From Oleiagrimonas sp963817755 (GTDB lineage Bacteria > Pseudomonadota > Gammaproteobacteria > Xanthomonadales > Rhodanobacteraceae): DNA of 64,000 bases. A program made the position numbers and the translations under genes. Location of the stretch: NCBI GenBank assembly GCA_963817755.1, contig CAWFPB010000001.1, forward strand, positions 496,001 to 560,000. The letters are read 5' to 3'. The notes beneath the pieces were generated by a model. That model was not told the DNA's origin and made no database searches. It worked only from the letters and a program-made list of their open reading frames with translations. This document shows positions 1 to 8,752 of the stretch, in pieces (position 1 is the first letter of the stretch; every line of letters begins with the position of its first letter).

Positions 1-587
1 AGCTGAGTTTCGCCTACCTGCTGATGATCCATATGCCGCTGGTCCTGACGGCAGCGTTCGTTCCCTGGCTGGGCCTGCCGCTGCTGTACCTGCCGATCCA
101 CGTGGTGTGGCTGGAGCTGATCATCCATCCCACCGCATTGCTGGCGTTCCAGCAACTGCCCGAGCGCGCACGGCTGGGTCGGGTGCGGCGAAGCCGGCGA
201 CTTCGTTTCTTCGATGCCCGCGAGTGGCTCGTGGTGGTCGGTTGCGGGTTGGTGCTGACCGTGCTGGTCGGTGCCGGCTACGCCTACAGCCTGGGACCGG
301 GCGGTCACGCCGTGCATGCCCGCAGCATGGCGCTGCTCGTCCTGGTGGTGGCCAGTGCAGGGGTGACCGTGGCACTGGGTCGCCTGCGCACGCTGGCCTC
401 GCGCCTGGTGCCGCTGGCGGCGCTGGGTTCGGCCGTGCTGCTGTTGACGGTCCCGGCGCTGGCGGCGGCGCTGCAGTTGCAGACATTGCACGCCGACGAC
501 TGGGGGCTGGCCGTCCTCGCCGGTGGCGCGATCGGTACCGCGGCCGCGCTGTTCCATCGCGGGAATGGCGCGGGACGCGCGGTGTGA
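1..587 (+). CDS. Cation-transporting P-type ATPase, C-terminal fragment
   Basis: Only the C-terminal part of this gene lies in the window. The frame is open from the left edge and closes with TGA at 587, giving about 194 residues. The protein is strongly hydrophobic, with about six membrane segments. The stretch containing LYLPIHVVWLELIIHPTA resembles the M5-M6 region of P2-type cation ATPases, where a helix-loop rich in Pro, Trp and Glu precedes the C-terminal transmembrane bundle. The phosphorylation and nucleotide-binding domains would lie upstream, outside the window, so the transported ion cannot be inferred. The gene converges on the cysteine synthase gene with only 12 bp between stop codons. 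Membership of the P-type ATPase family is an inference from the membrane domain alone. Confidence 0.6.
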   Translation, partial: LSFAYLLMIHMPLVLTAAFVPWLGLPLLYLPIHVVWLELIIHPTALLAFQQLPERARLGRVRRSRRLRFFDAREWLVVVGCGLVLTVLVGAGYAYSLGPGGHAVHARSMALLVLVVASAGVTVALGRLRTLASRLVPLAALGSAVLLLTVPALAAALQLQTLHADDWGLAVLAGGAIGTAAALFHRGNGAGRAV

Positions 588-599
588 TACGCCGCCGCT

Positions 600-1556
600 T
601 CAGTCCAGGCTGGCCAGCCAGTCGTCGTCCGATCCCTCGTTCACGCCCTCGAACAGCGGCGTGCTGAGGTAGCGCTCGCCAGTATCCGGGAGCATGGCCA
701 GGATCGCCGTGCCGGGCGCGGACGCCTCGGCGACCTTCAGTGCGGCGGCCGCGGTGCCTCCGGCGGAGATGCCCACGAACAGGGCTTCCTCGCGGGCCAG
801 CCGCCGTGCAGTGTCGATGGCCTCCTCGTCGGTCACGGCCACATTGTCGTCGGGCACGTCGCGGTCCAGCACGCCGGGTACGAAGTCGGGGGTCCAGCCC
901 TGGATCTTGTGCGGATGCCATTCCTTGCCGGCCAGCAGGGCGGCCTCGGCCGGCTCGGTCGTGACCACGCGAACGTCGGGACGCGCGGCCTTGAGCATCT
1001 GGCCGACGCCGGTCAGCGTGCCGCCGGTGCCCCAGCCGGAGACGAACGCATCCAGCCGCCGGTTGGCGAAGTCGCGCAGGATCTCCGCGGCCGTGGTGTT
1101 GCGGTGGTAGGCGGGGTTGGCCGGGTTCTCGAACTGGCTGGCCAGGAACCAGCCATGCCTGTTCGACAGCTCCAGCGCTTTTTCCACCATGCCGGTGCCC
1201 TTGGCCGCGGCCGGCGTGAGGATGACCTTGCCGCCGTAGGCGCGGATCAGCTTGCGGCGTTCGATCGAGAACGACTCGGCCATCACCGCCACGAACGGGT
1301 AGCCGCGCGCGGCGCAGACCATGGCCAGGGCCACGCCGGTGTTGCCGCTGGTGGCCTCGACCACGGTCTGGCCGGGCTGGAGCGCGCCGCGGCGCTCGGC
1401 GTCGAGGATGATGGCCATGGCCAGGCGGTCCTTGACCGAACCGCCCGGATTGAACGATTCGACCTTGACGAACACCTCCCGTCCTTCGGGAGCGATGCGC
1501 CTGAGCTGCACCACGGGCGTGTATCCGATGGTATCGAGGATGGATTCGTGGATCAT
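600..1556 (-). CDS. cysK: Cysteine synthase (O-acetylserine sulfhydrylase)
   Basis: A 318-residue fold-type II PLP enzyme that makes L-cysteine from O-acetylserine and sulfide in the cytoplasm. The PLP lysine is in PGGSVKDR (about K42). The substrate loop TSGNTG is at 68-73, the phosphate-binding glycine loop GWGTGGTLTG follows mid-protein, and SAGGTAAA lies near the C-terminus. The tail (DTGERYLSTPLF) is like CysK; CysM proteins are usually slightly shorter, so CysK is preferred but CysM is not excluded. The ATG at 1556 is chosen because an AAGGAG ribosome site lies about 10 bases upstream and the protein begins at the conserved N-terminus (DTIGYTPVVQL). The frame stays open further upstream but that extension has no family resemblance. 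Monocistronic on the minus strand, facing away from recC. Confidence 0.9.
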   Translation of the reverse strand: MIHESILDTIGYTPVVQLRRIAPEGREVFVKVESFNPGGSVKDRLAMAIILDAERRGALQPGQTVVEATSGNTGVALAMVCAARGYPFVAVMAESFSIERRKLIRAYGGKVILTPAAAKGTGMVEKALELSNRHGWFLASQFENPANPAYHRNTTAAEILRDFANRRLDAFVSGWGTGGTLTGVGQMLKAARPDVRVVTTEPAEAALLAGKEWHPHKIQGWTPDFVPGVLDRDVPDDNVAVTDEEAIDTARRLAREEALFVGISAGGTAAAALKVAEASAPGTAILAMLPDTGERYLSTPLFEGVNEGSDDDWLASLD

Positions 1557-1913
1557 GCTGGGCTCCTTGGCTCTGGGGCTGGCGGTGCCGGGTGCGGCGG
1601 CGTCAGCACGTGGGGGGGCATTTCGCGGCCTTGGCGAACGGCGGGTAACGCGGGAGGACGAACCCCCGGGGACCATCGCCATGTGCGACCGGAAGAAGGT
1701 GGGCCGGATGCAGGCGAAGTGTACGCCGATCCCCGGCCGTGCCCTGCCGGGGATTGTGTTTTCGGGCATGCTAGGCGCTTCGTGCACAATGCGGAAGGTA
1801 CGGATGCTCATGCGCATATACCCGCCCGGCATGTGCACCCGTTGCAGCTTCTGAGATGGCCGTGGGCCATGCTCGACGGTATGACATTCGGATAGACCAC
1901 GCCCCGGACCGGC
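1557..1913. other. Divergent intergenic region between cysK and recC
   Basis: A 357-bp non-coding gap that must hold the start signals of cysK (left) and the recCBD operon (right). The only clear structure is a hairpin with 7-bp arms CCCCGGC (1731-1737) and GCCGGGG (1746-1752), followed by a T-rich stretch. No convincing -35/-10 pair was found for either gene, and no Shine-Dalgarno sequence precedes recC. Frames that are open here have no recognisable protein and are treated as chance. Confidence 0.5.
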
Positions 1914-4900
1914 ATGTTCCAACTCCATTACGACACCCGCCTGGACCGTCTGGCCGACACATTGGCCGACCTGCTGGCGCAACGCGACGCCGACGACCTG
2001 CTGTGTCCGGAGACCGTGCTGGTGCCGCAGCCGGGGATGGAGCGCTGGCTGGTGCAGCGCATGGCCGAGTGCCGCGGCATTGCCGCCAATCTGGAATTCC
2101 TGCCGCCTGCGCAATTCCTCTGGCGGCTGCTGCGCGCCGAACACCCGGAATTGCCGCCGACCTCGCCCTTCGACCGCGAGGTGCTGCGCTGGCGCATCCT
2201 CGCCGAACTGCGCGCGGAGACGCTGGCGCCGCCGCTGCGCGAGCTGGCCGGCGACGATCCGCACGGCGCGCGTGGGCTGGAACGTGCCGGTCACCTGGCT
2301 CGGCTGTTCGAGCGCTACCAGGGCTACCGGCGGCAGATGCTGGAAGAATGGACCCGGGGCGCCGAGCCGGATGACCCGCAGGCGACGCTATGGCGCCGGC
2401 TGGCGGGCACGGATGCGTGGCCGCGCAGCCGCCTTCTCGGCGAGTTTCTCGCGCGCCACCAGGATCCGTCGACGCCGGCGCCCGCCGGTTTGCCCGGACG
2501 CCTGTTCGCGTTCGGCATCGTCAACGTCTCCCCCGACGTGCTGCGGGCGCTGGGCATCCTGGGCCGGCATGCCCAGTTGCATTTCTTCCTGCCGACACCG
2601 TGTCGCGAATACTGGGGCGACCTGCCGGACCGGCGCGAGCGGCAGGTGCGGCTGGAAGCGGGCGAGAGCCTGTTCGACGAGCCGCCCAACCGCCTGCTGG
2701 TGTCGCTGGGCGGGGTCGGCCGCGACTTCGTCGCGCGCATGTTCGCCTACGACGAGGTGCAGCCCGATGCCGAGGACCTGGCCGAGGATGCGGGCGACCC
2801 GCCGCGCGAGAGCCTGCTGCAGCGCGTGCAGGCCGACATCGTCACCCTGGCCGCGCCGACCCGGGACGCGAGGCGCGGCCGCCCCGATCCGGGCGACCGC
2901 TCGCTGCAGGTGCACGTGTGCCACTCGCCGCTGCGCGAGGTGCAGGTGCTGCACGACCAGTTGCTGGACCGGCTGCAGGCCGACCCGCAACTGCAGCCGC
3001 GCGACATTGCGGTGATGGTGCCCGACATGGCGCGCTATGCACCGTGCATCGACGCCGTGTTCGGCGCGCTGGCGATCGACGATCCACGCCGCATCCCGTG
3101 GACGGTGGCCGATCGTCCGCAGGCCGACGCGCACGCCCTGATGCAGCTGTTCCAGGACCTGCTGGCGCTGCCGGCATCGCGCCTGGGTGCCGCCGAGCTG
3201 CTGGAAGTGATGGCCGTACCGGCGGTACGGCGCGGCTTCGGCCTGGACGAGGACGCGCTGTCGATGCTGGGCGAACGCATCCACGAGGCCGGCGTGCGCT
3301 GGGGTGAGGACGCCGACGACCGCGTCGCCCAGGGCCTTCCGGCGTTCGAGGACTACAGCTGGCGGTTCGGGCGCCGGCGCCTGCTGCTTGGGTACATGAC
3401 CGGCGAGGCTGCCGAGGGCGAGCTGCTGCAGGGCATCGCCCCGTTGACCGACATCGAGGGCGGCGACGGCATGGCGCTGGGCGCGTTGTTCGCCCTGCAG
3501 CGGCTGCTGCGCGAGATGCGCGAGAGGATGCGCCGCACGCGCACGCCGCGCGCCTGGCAGACGCTGCTCAACGAGGCCCTGGACCGTCTGGTGCCGCAGG
3601 TCGAGGGGCGCGACGAGGAGCGCGCGCTGGAAACCGCCCGTGCCACGCTGCGTTCGATGGCCGATCACGCCGAGGCCGCCGGTTTCGAGCAGGCGCTGGA
3701 CTGGCGCAGCGTGCGGGCCTTCGTCCACGAGCAACTAGCCGAGGGCACGCCGCAGCAGCATTTCCTGGCCGGCGGCGTCAGCGTCTGCGGCCTGGTGCCG
3801 CTGCGCAACGTGCCGTTCAAGCTGATCTGCGTGCTCGGCCTGGATGCCGAGGCGTTCCCACGCCGCGATCCCGCCGATGCCCTCAACCGCATGCTCGCCG
3901 GCCGCCGCCTGCCGGGCGACCGCTCGGTGCGCGAGGACGACCGCTACCTGTTCCTGCAGACGCTGATGGCAGCCCGGCAGCAGATGTATCTCAGCTACAC
4001 CGGCATCGACATGCGCCGCGGCACCGACATCGAGCCGTCGGTGGTGCTCAGCGAGCTGCTGGAGCACGTCTGCGAGGGCTACTTCACCGATCCTGCGGCG
4101 GCACGCGAGGCGCTGGTCACGCACCATCCGATGCAGCCGTTCGCCTCGCGGCTGTTCCTGCCCGAGGACGATGAACGTCACGATCCGCGCGTGTTCACCT
4201 ATCGCGAGGCCTGGCTGGAGGCGGCGCGGCCGCTGCAGGGCGCAAGCACGCCGGAACCCTTCGTCGACGTGGCCTGGCCGGAGCAGGGTTTCGAGCGGGC
4301 ACTCGAGCTGGACGAACTGCGCCGATTCCTGCGGCATCCGGCCGCGCAGTTCCTGCGCCGACAGGTAGGGCTGACCCTGGACGCGGCATCGGCCACGGTG
4401 GAGGAGCGCGAGCCGCTGGTGCTGACCCCGATATCCCAGGGACGCGTGGACCGCGCGCTGGCGCGCCAGGCGAGTGCCGGCGGGCTCGCCAAGGCACGCG
4501 CGGTGCTGGGTGCGCAGGCGCTGCTGCCGCCGCTGGATTGGGGTGACCAGGCCCTGCAGGCCACGCGCCAGGCGCTGGAGCCCGGCCTGCGCCGGATGCA
4601 GGCCTGGCAGGCGGCACATGCGCCGTTGAAGCCGCGCATGTTTCGCCTGGAGCTGGCCGGCGAGCGGGTGCTGGAGGGCGTGCTGGAGGGTCTGCACGAC
4701 GACGGTTTCGCCGGCTGGATCGGCAACGCGCACAGCGCCACGGGCTGGCTGACCTGGTGGCTGGGCGCGCTGACCGCCACCGCGCTTGGTCACCCCGGCC
4801 CCTGTGTGGCCTGGGGACGCGACACCGACAAGGTGGGCTGGTCGTTGCCCTGGCAGCCGGCCATGCCGGATGCAGCCGCGGCGCGCGCGTTGCTGTCGGA

Positions 4901-5201
4901 TCTGGTCGACGTGTATCGCGACGGACAGCGCGAGCCGCTGCCGTTGCCGCCGCGCACCGCCTTCAGATGGGCCGCGGCCAGCGCGGCCGGCAAGGGCGAG
5001 GCTGCCGCGCTGAAGGCCGCCATGGAGGCTTGGAATGGCGGCTACAAAGGCTATGCCGAGGGCGGCGAGGCCTGGTTCGCGCTCGCCTTCCGCGATCGCG
5101 ATCTGTTCGATGACGGTCCGCTGCAGCAGCACTTCCTCGACCTGGCCGGGCGCGTGTATGCGCCACTCTGTCGCGCGCTGGCGGCGGGAGGTGCCCCGTG
5201 A
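1914..5201 (+). CDS. recC: Exodeoxyribonuclease V subunit gamma (RecC)
   Basis: A 1095-residue RecC subunit, close to the usual length (about 1100-1150). In the RecBCD complex RecC splits the duplex, channels the strands to the RecB and RecD motors and, in E. coli, recognises Chi. The N-terminus contains VLVPQPGMERWLVQRMAE, a conserved RecC block. Mid-protein, SVCGLVPLRNVPFKLICVLGLD and the following FPRRDPADALN are typical of RecC/AddB helicase-like cores that have lost ATPase motifs. The ATG at 1914 is used although no good ribosome site precedes it. The gene overlaps recB by 4 bp (GTGA), implying translational coupling in a recC-recB-recD operon. The E. coli ptrA gene between recC and recB is absent. 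Confidence 0.95.
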   Translation: MFQLHYDTRLDRLADTLADLLAQRDADDLLCPETVLVPQPGMERWLVQRMAECRGIAANLEFLPPAQFLWRLLRAEHPELPPTSPFDREVLRWRILAELRAETLAPPLRELAGDDPHGARGLERAGHLARLFERYQGYRRQMLEEWTRGAEPDDPQATLWRRLAGTDAWPRSRLLGEFLARHQDPSTPAPAGLPGRLFAFGIVNVSPDVLRALGILGRHAQLHFFLPTPCREYWGDLPDRRERQVRLEAGESLFDEPPNRLLVSLGGVGRDFVARMFAYDEVQPDAEDLAEDAGDPPRESLLQRVQADIVTLAAPTRDARRGRPDPGDRSLQVHVCHSPLREVQVLHDQLLDRLQADPQLQPRDIAVMVPDMARYAPCIDAVFGALAIDDPRRIPWTVADRPQADAHALMQLFQDLLALPASRLGAAELLEVMAVPAVRRGFGLDEDALSMLGERIHEAGVRWGEDADDRVAQGLPAFEDYSWRFGRRRLLLGYMTGEAAEGELLQGIAPLTDIEGGDGMALGALFALQRLLREMRERMRRTRTPRAWQTLLNEALDRLVPQVEGRDEERALETARATLRSMADHAEAAGFEQALDWRSVRAFVHEQLAEGTPQQHFLAGGVSVCGLVPLRNVPFKLICVLGLDAEAFPRRDPADALNRMLAGRRLPGDRSVREDDRYLFLQTLMAARQQMYLSYTGIDMRRGTDIEPSVVLSELLEHVCEGYFTDPAAAREALVTHHPMQPFASRLFLPEDDERHDPRVFTYREAWLEAARPLQGASTPEPFVDVAWPEQGFERALELDELRRFLRHPAAQFLRRQVGLTLDAASATVEEREPLVLTPISQGRVDRALARQASAGGLAKARAVLGAQALLPPLDWGDQALQATRQALEPGLRRMQAWQAAHAPLKPRMFRLELAGERVLEGVLEGLHDDGFAGWIGNAHSATGWLTWWLGALTATALGHPGPCVAWGRDTDKVGWSLPWQPAMPDAAAARALLSDLVDVYRDGQREPLPLPPRTAFRWAAASAAGKGEAAALKAAMEAWNGGYKGYAEGGEAWFALAFRDRDLFDDGPLQQHFLDLAGRVYAPLCRALAAGGAP

Positions 5202-8200
5202 GCGATGTCGTGAACACGCTCGCCGATACCGACCTGGCCCTGCGCGTGCCGCTGGAGGGGGTGCAGCAGATCGAGGCCAGCGCCGGCACCGGCAAGACCT
5301 ACACCATCGCCGGCCTGTACGCGCGGCTGCTGGTCGAACGCGGCCTGGACGTGCGCCAGATCCTGGTGATGACCTTCACCAAGGCGGCCACCGAGGAGCT
5401 GCGCCAGCGCCTGCGCAGTCGACTGGCACGCTGCGCCCGCATCGCCCGCGAACCGTGGCTGGCCGATGGCGGCGACGTGCCCGCCGACGCCGACCACGAG
5501 ACGCGCTGGGCCGTGGCCCTGCTGCGCCGTGCGCTGGCGGACGGCGAGACCCCGGCCGAACGGCTGGCGCGACGCCTGGAGCAGGCGGTCACGCGCATGG
5601 ACGAGGCCGCCATCTTCACCATCCACGGCTTCTGCCAGCGCGTGCTCGGCGAACATGCCGCCCTGATCGACGGCGTCGACACGGCTGCGGCGATGGAACC
5701 CAGCGACGACGACCTGCTGGAAACCTTTGCTGCCGACGCCTGGTTGCGTCTGGGGGGCGACGGTGGCGGGGTGACGCGCGACGCGCTGCAGGCCTTCGGC
5801 GCCTCGCCGGCCGAGCTGGCGCACACGCTGCGCCTGCTGGTCGACTTCGACGGTGCGATCGAGCCGCAGGCGACCCGCAACGCACCGGACGCGCTCGAGG
5901 TGGACATGCAAGCAGCGCGCGAGGCGCTGGTGCAGGCCTGGACACGGGATGGCGAGGCCGCGACAGCGGTGTTCCGCGAGGCCTTCGAGGCGGGACACCT
6001 CCATGGTCGCAGTTACAAGGACGGCTGCCTGGAGCAGCTGGAGACGCTGTGCACGCAACTGGTGCTGGGCGGCCTGCCGGCGCCGGCACAGCTTCAGAAA
6101 TTTGCCGGAAGCAAGCTGGCCGGTTCCACGCTGAAGAAGGCACCGGCATTTCCCGGCCATCCGGCTTTCGATGCCATCGACGCCTGGCTGGAGGCCGTGC
6201 AGGAGCAGGACGAGAAGGTCCGCGCACGGGTTCCGGCGGTGCTGCAGCGGCTGGTGGCCGAGGCGCGCACGTGGCTGGCCGTGCGCAAGCGGGATCTGGC
6301 GCGCATGTCCTACGCCGACCAGATTGCCTGGGTCCATCACGGATTGCAGCATGGCGCCTCCGGCCGGCGCCTGGTGCACGCGCTGCGCACGCAGTATCCG
6401 GTGGCCTTGGTGGACGAATTCCAGGACACCGATGCGAGGCAATTCGCCATCTTCCATCGCCTGTACGCCGAGCACGGCACGCTGTTCTGCATCGGCGATC
6501 CCAAGCAGGCCATCTACGGCTTCCGCGGCGGCGACGTGCACGCCTACCTGCGCGCCCGCAGACTGGCCGATGGGCACGCATCGCTGGCGCAGAACTTCCG
6601 CTCCTCACCGGGGTTCCTGCGTGCCTGCGATGCGCTGTTCAGCGTGCGCGAGGACGTCTTCGTCGAGTCCGGGATCGACTTCGAGTCGGTCGAGCCCGGC
6701 GGCCCGGTCGACAACGGCGAGTTGCGCCTGCAGGGCGACCCGGTCACGCCGATGACGCTGTGGCGCCTGCCGACCGAGCCCCCCTCGGGCGGCAAGCCGG
6801 CACTGGAGGCGCTGCTGGCGAGCGCCTGTGCCGAGACGGTGGTGCAGTGGCTGGCACCGGGTGCGGCGCAGTTGCGGGACGCGGCGCTGCGCCCTGGCAG
6901 CATCGCCGTGCTGGTGGATACCAACCGCCAGGCCATGCGCGTGCAGGATGCGCTGGCCGGGCGCGGCGTGCCGGCGGTGTGCCTGCGACGCGAGAGCGTG
7001 TTCGCCACCGAGGAAGCCATCGAACTGTGCCGGCTGCTCGATGCGCTGCTGGCGCCGCGCCACCCGGGGCTGGCGCGCGCCGCGCTGGCCACGCGCCTGC
7101 TCGGTCGCCGGTTGAGCGACCTGGTCGCCATGCGCGACGAGGATGCCGACTGGCGTCGCGAGCTGGACGACCTGCGCCTGCGCTGGAGCGAGCGCGGCAT
7201 CCAGGCGCTGATCGAGCGCTTGGGCGAACGGCACGCGCCACGCCTGCTGGCCGCGGACGACGGCGAGCGTCGCCTGAGCAACCTGATGCAGCTGGGCGAC
7301 GTGCTGCAGGCCGAGGCGCGCCGGCTGTCGGGACTGCGCGCGCAGCGAGACTGGCTGGCGCGCCGCATCGAGCGGGCCGATGCCGACAACGAGGAAGAGC
7401 AGCTGCGCCTGGAGAGCGATGCCGAGCGTGTACAGATCCTCACCATCCACGCCAGCAAGGGCCTGGAGTACGACCTGGTGTTCATGCCCTTCGCCGCGCT
7501 GATGCAGGCGACGCCGCCCGCCAAGGGCCGGTTTGCCCGCTTCCATCGCGGCGACGACCTGGTCATGCGCTTCATCGCCACCGATTCGCAGGCGCGTGAT
7601 GCGGACGATGCGCAGGCGCTGGGAGACGCGCAGCGCGAGGCGCTGGCCGAAGGCGTGCGCAAGCTCTACGTCGGCGTGACCCGTGCGCGCCATGCCTGTT
7701 GGCTGAGTGTCCGGCCGGGACCGGATGCCGGCAAGGGCTACGTGCTCGATCACGTACTGCCCGAGGGCCCGGCACCGATGCTCGAGCGGGCCGGCGGGAG
7801 CGCCACCGGGCAGGTCCTGCCGGAGCGATCCACCACCGTCTCGCCGCCGGCGCCGGTCGCGGCGGCACGGGTCGCGCGCCGCTTCGATCGTCCGCTGGAC
7901 CGTGACTGGCGACGGCACAGTTTCACCCGCCTGGCCGAGGGCGGGCACGAGTCGGTGGTCGAGGACACCAACCGGGAGGCCGACACCGGCGGCGCCAGCG
8001 TGCCCGGCCTGGCACCGGGACTGCATGGCAGCCGGTTCGGTTCGACCGTCCACGACATCCTCGAACACATCGATTTTGCCGCCTGGGCCGGGCCTGAGCC
8101 GCCGCCCGGGCCCGAACGCGGCATCGTCGAGCGCGCGCTGGCCGCGCAGGGCTTTGCCGGTGCGGCGGCGCCTCGAGCGGTCGAGGCGCTGGTGGCGCGT

Positions 8201-8752
8201 ACACTGCGCACGCCGATCGTCGACGACCTGCGCCTGGCGGATTTGCCGGCGTCTGCACGCCGCGCGGAGATGGGCTTTGATTTCGGCATCGCCGGGGTCG
8301 ATCCCGCGGAATGGCTTGCACGGATGCATGCGCATGGCTACCAGGTCGGTCGCCGCAGCTTCGCCCACGTCGGTACGCGCCTGGCCGGGCTGATGAACGG
8401 TCTGATCGACCTGGTGTTCGTGCACCGGGGGCGCTGGTGGATCGTCGACTACAAGACCAACCACCTGGGCGACCGCCTGGCCGACTACGCCCCCGAGGCG
8501 ATGGCCGCGGCCGTGCACGCCAGCGACTACGACCTGCAGTACCTGATCTACACCGTGGCCCTGCATCGCTGGCTGACCCAGGTGCGCGGCGCGGCCTACG
8601 ACTACGAGCGCGATTTCGGCGGCGTGCGCTACCTGTTCATGCGCGCCATGGGGCTGGGCTCGCCCGATCACGGCATCCATGCCGCACGGCCGCCGGCCGC
8701 GCTGGTGCACGACATGGACCGCCTGCTCCACGCACCGGGAGATCGCCCGTGA
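5198..8752 (+). CDS. recB: Exodeoxyribonuclease V subunit beta (RecB helicase-nuclease)
   Basis: A 1184-residue UvrD-type 3'-5' helicase fused to the RecB nuclease domain. Walker A is EASAGTGKTYT near residue 30, helicase motif II is VALVDEFQDTD near 405, motif III/IV includes FCIGDPKQAIYGFRGGD, and motif V is TIHASKGLEYDLVF near 750. The C-terminal nuclease motif IVDYKTNHLG (about residues 1081-1090) carries the metal-binding Asp and catalytic Lys. The start is GTG at 5198, overlapping the recC stop. Together with RecC and RecD it repairs double-strand breaks, loads RecA and degrades linear foreign DNA. All catalytic motifs look intact. Confidence 0.96.
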   Translation: MSDVVNTLADTDLALRVPLEGVQQIEASAGTGKTYTIAGLYARLLVERGLDVRQILVMTFTKAATEELRQRLRSRLARCARIAREPWLADGGDVPADADHETRWAVALLRRALADGETPAERLARRLEQAVTRMDEAAIFTIHGFCQRVLGEHAALIDGVDTAAAMEPSDDDLLETFAADAWLRLGGDGGGVTRDALQAFGASPAELAHTLRLLVDFDGAIEPQATRNAPDALEVDMQAAREALVQAWTRDGEAATAVFREAFEAGHLHGRSYKDGCLEQLETLCTQLVLGGLPAPAQLQKFAGSKLAGSTLKKAPAFPGHPAFDAIDAWLEAVQEQDEKVRARVPAVLQRLVAEARTWLAVRKRDLARMSYADQIAWVHHGLQHGASGRRLVHALRTQYPVALVDEFQDTDARQFAIFHRLYAEHGTLFCIGDPKQAIYGFRGGDVHAYLRARRLADGHASLAQNFRSSPGFLRACDALFSVREDVFVESGIDFESVEPGGPVDNGELRLQGDPVTPMTLWRLPTEPPSGGKPALEALLASACAETVVQWLAPGAAQLRDAALRPGSIAVLVDTNRQAMRVQDALAGRGVPAVCLRRESVFATEEAIELCRLLDALLAPRHPGLARAALATRLLGRRLSDLVAMRDEDADWRRELDDLRLRWSERGIQALIERLGERHAPRLLAADDGERRLSNLMQLGDVLQAEARRLSGLRAQRDWLARRIERADADNEEEQLRLESDAERVQILTIHASKGLEYDLVFMPFAALMQATPPAKGRFARFHRGDDLVMRFIATDSQARDADDAQALGDAQREALAEGVRKLYVGVTRARHACWLSVRPGPDAGKGYVLDHVLPEGPAPMLERAGGSATGQVLPERSTTVSPPAPVAAARVARRFDRPLDRDWRRHSFTRLAEGGHESVVEDTNREADTGGASVPGLAPGLHGSRFGSTVHDILEHIDFAAWAGPEPPPGPERGIVERALAAQGFAGAAAPRAVEALVARTLRTPIVDDLRLADLPASARRAEMGFDFGIAGVDPAEWLARMHAHGYQVGRRSFAHVGTRLAGLMNGLIDLVFVHRGRWWIVDYKTNHLGDRLADYAPEAMAAAVHASDYDLQYLIYTVALHRWLTQVRGAAYDYERDFGGVRYLFMRAMGLGSPDHGIHAARPPAALVHDMDRLLHAPGDRP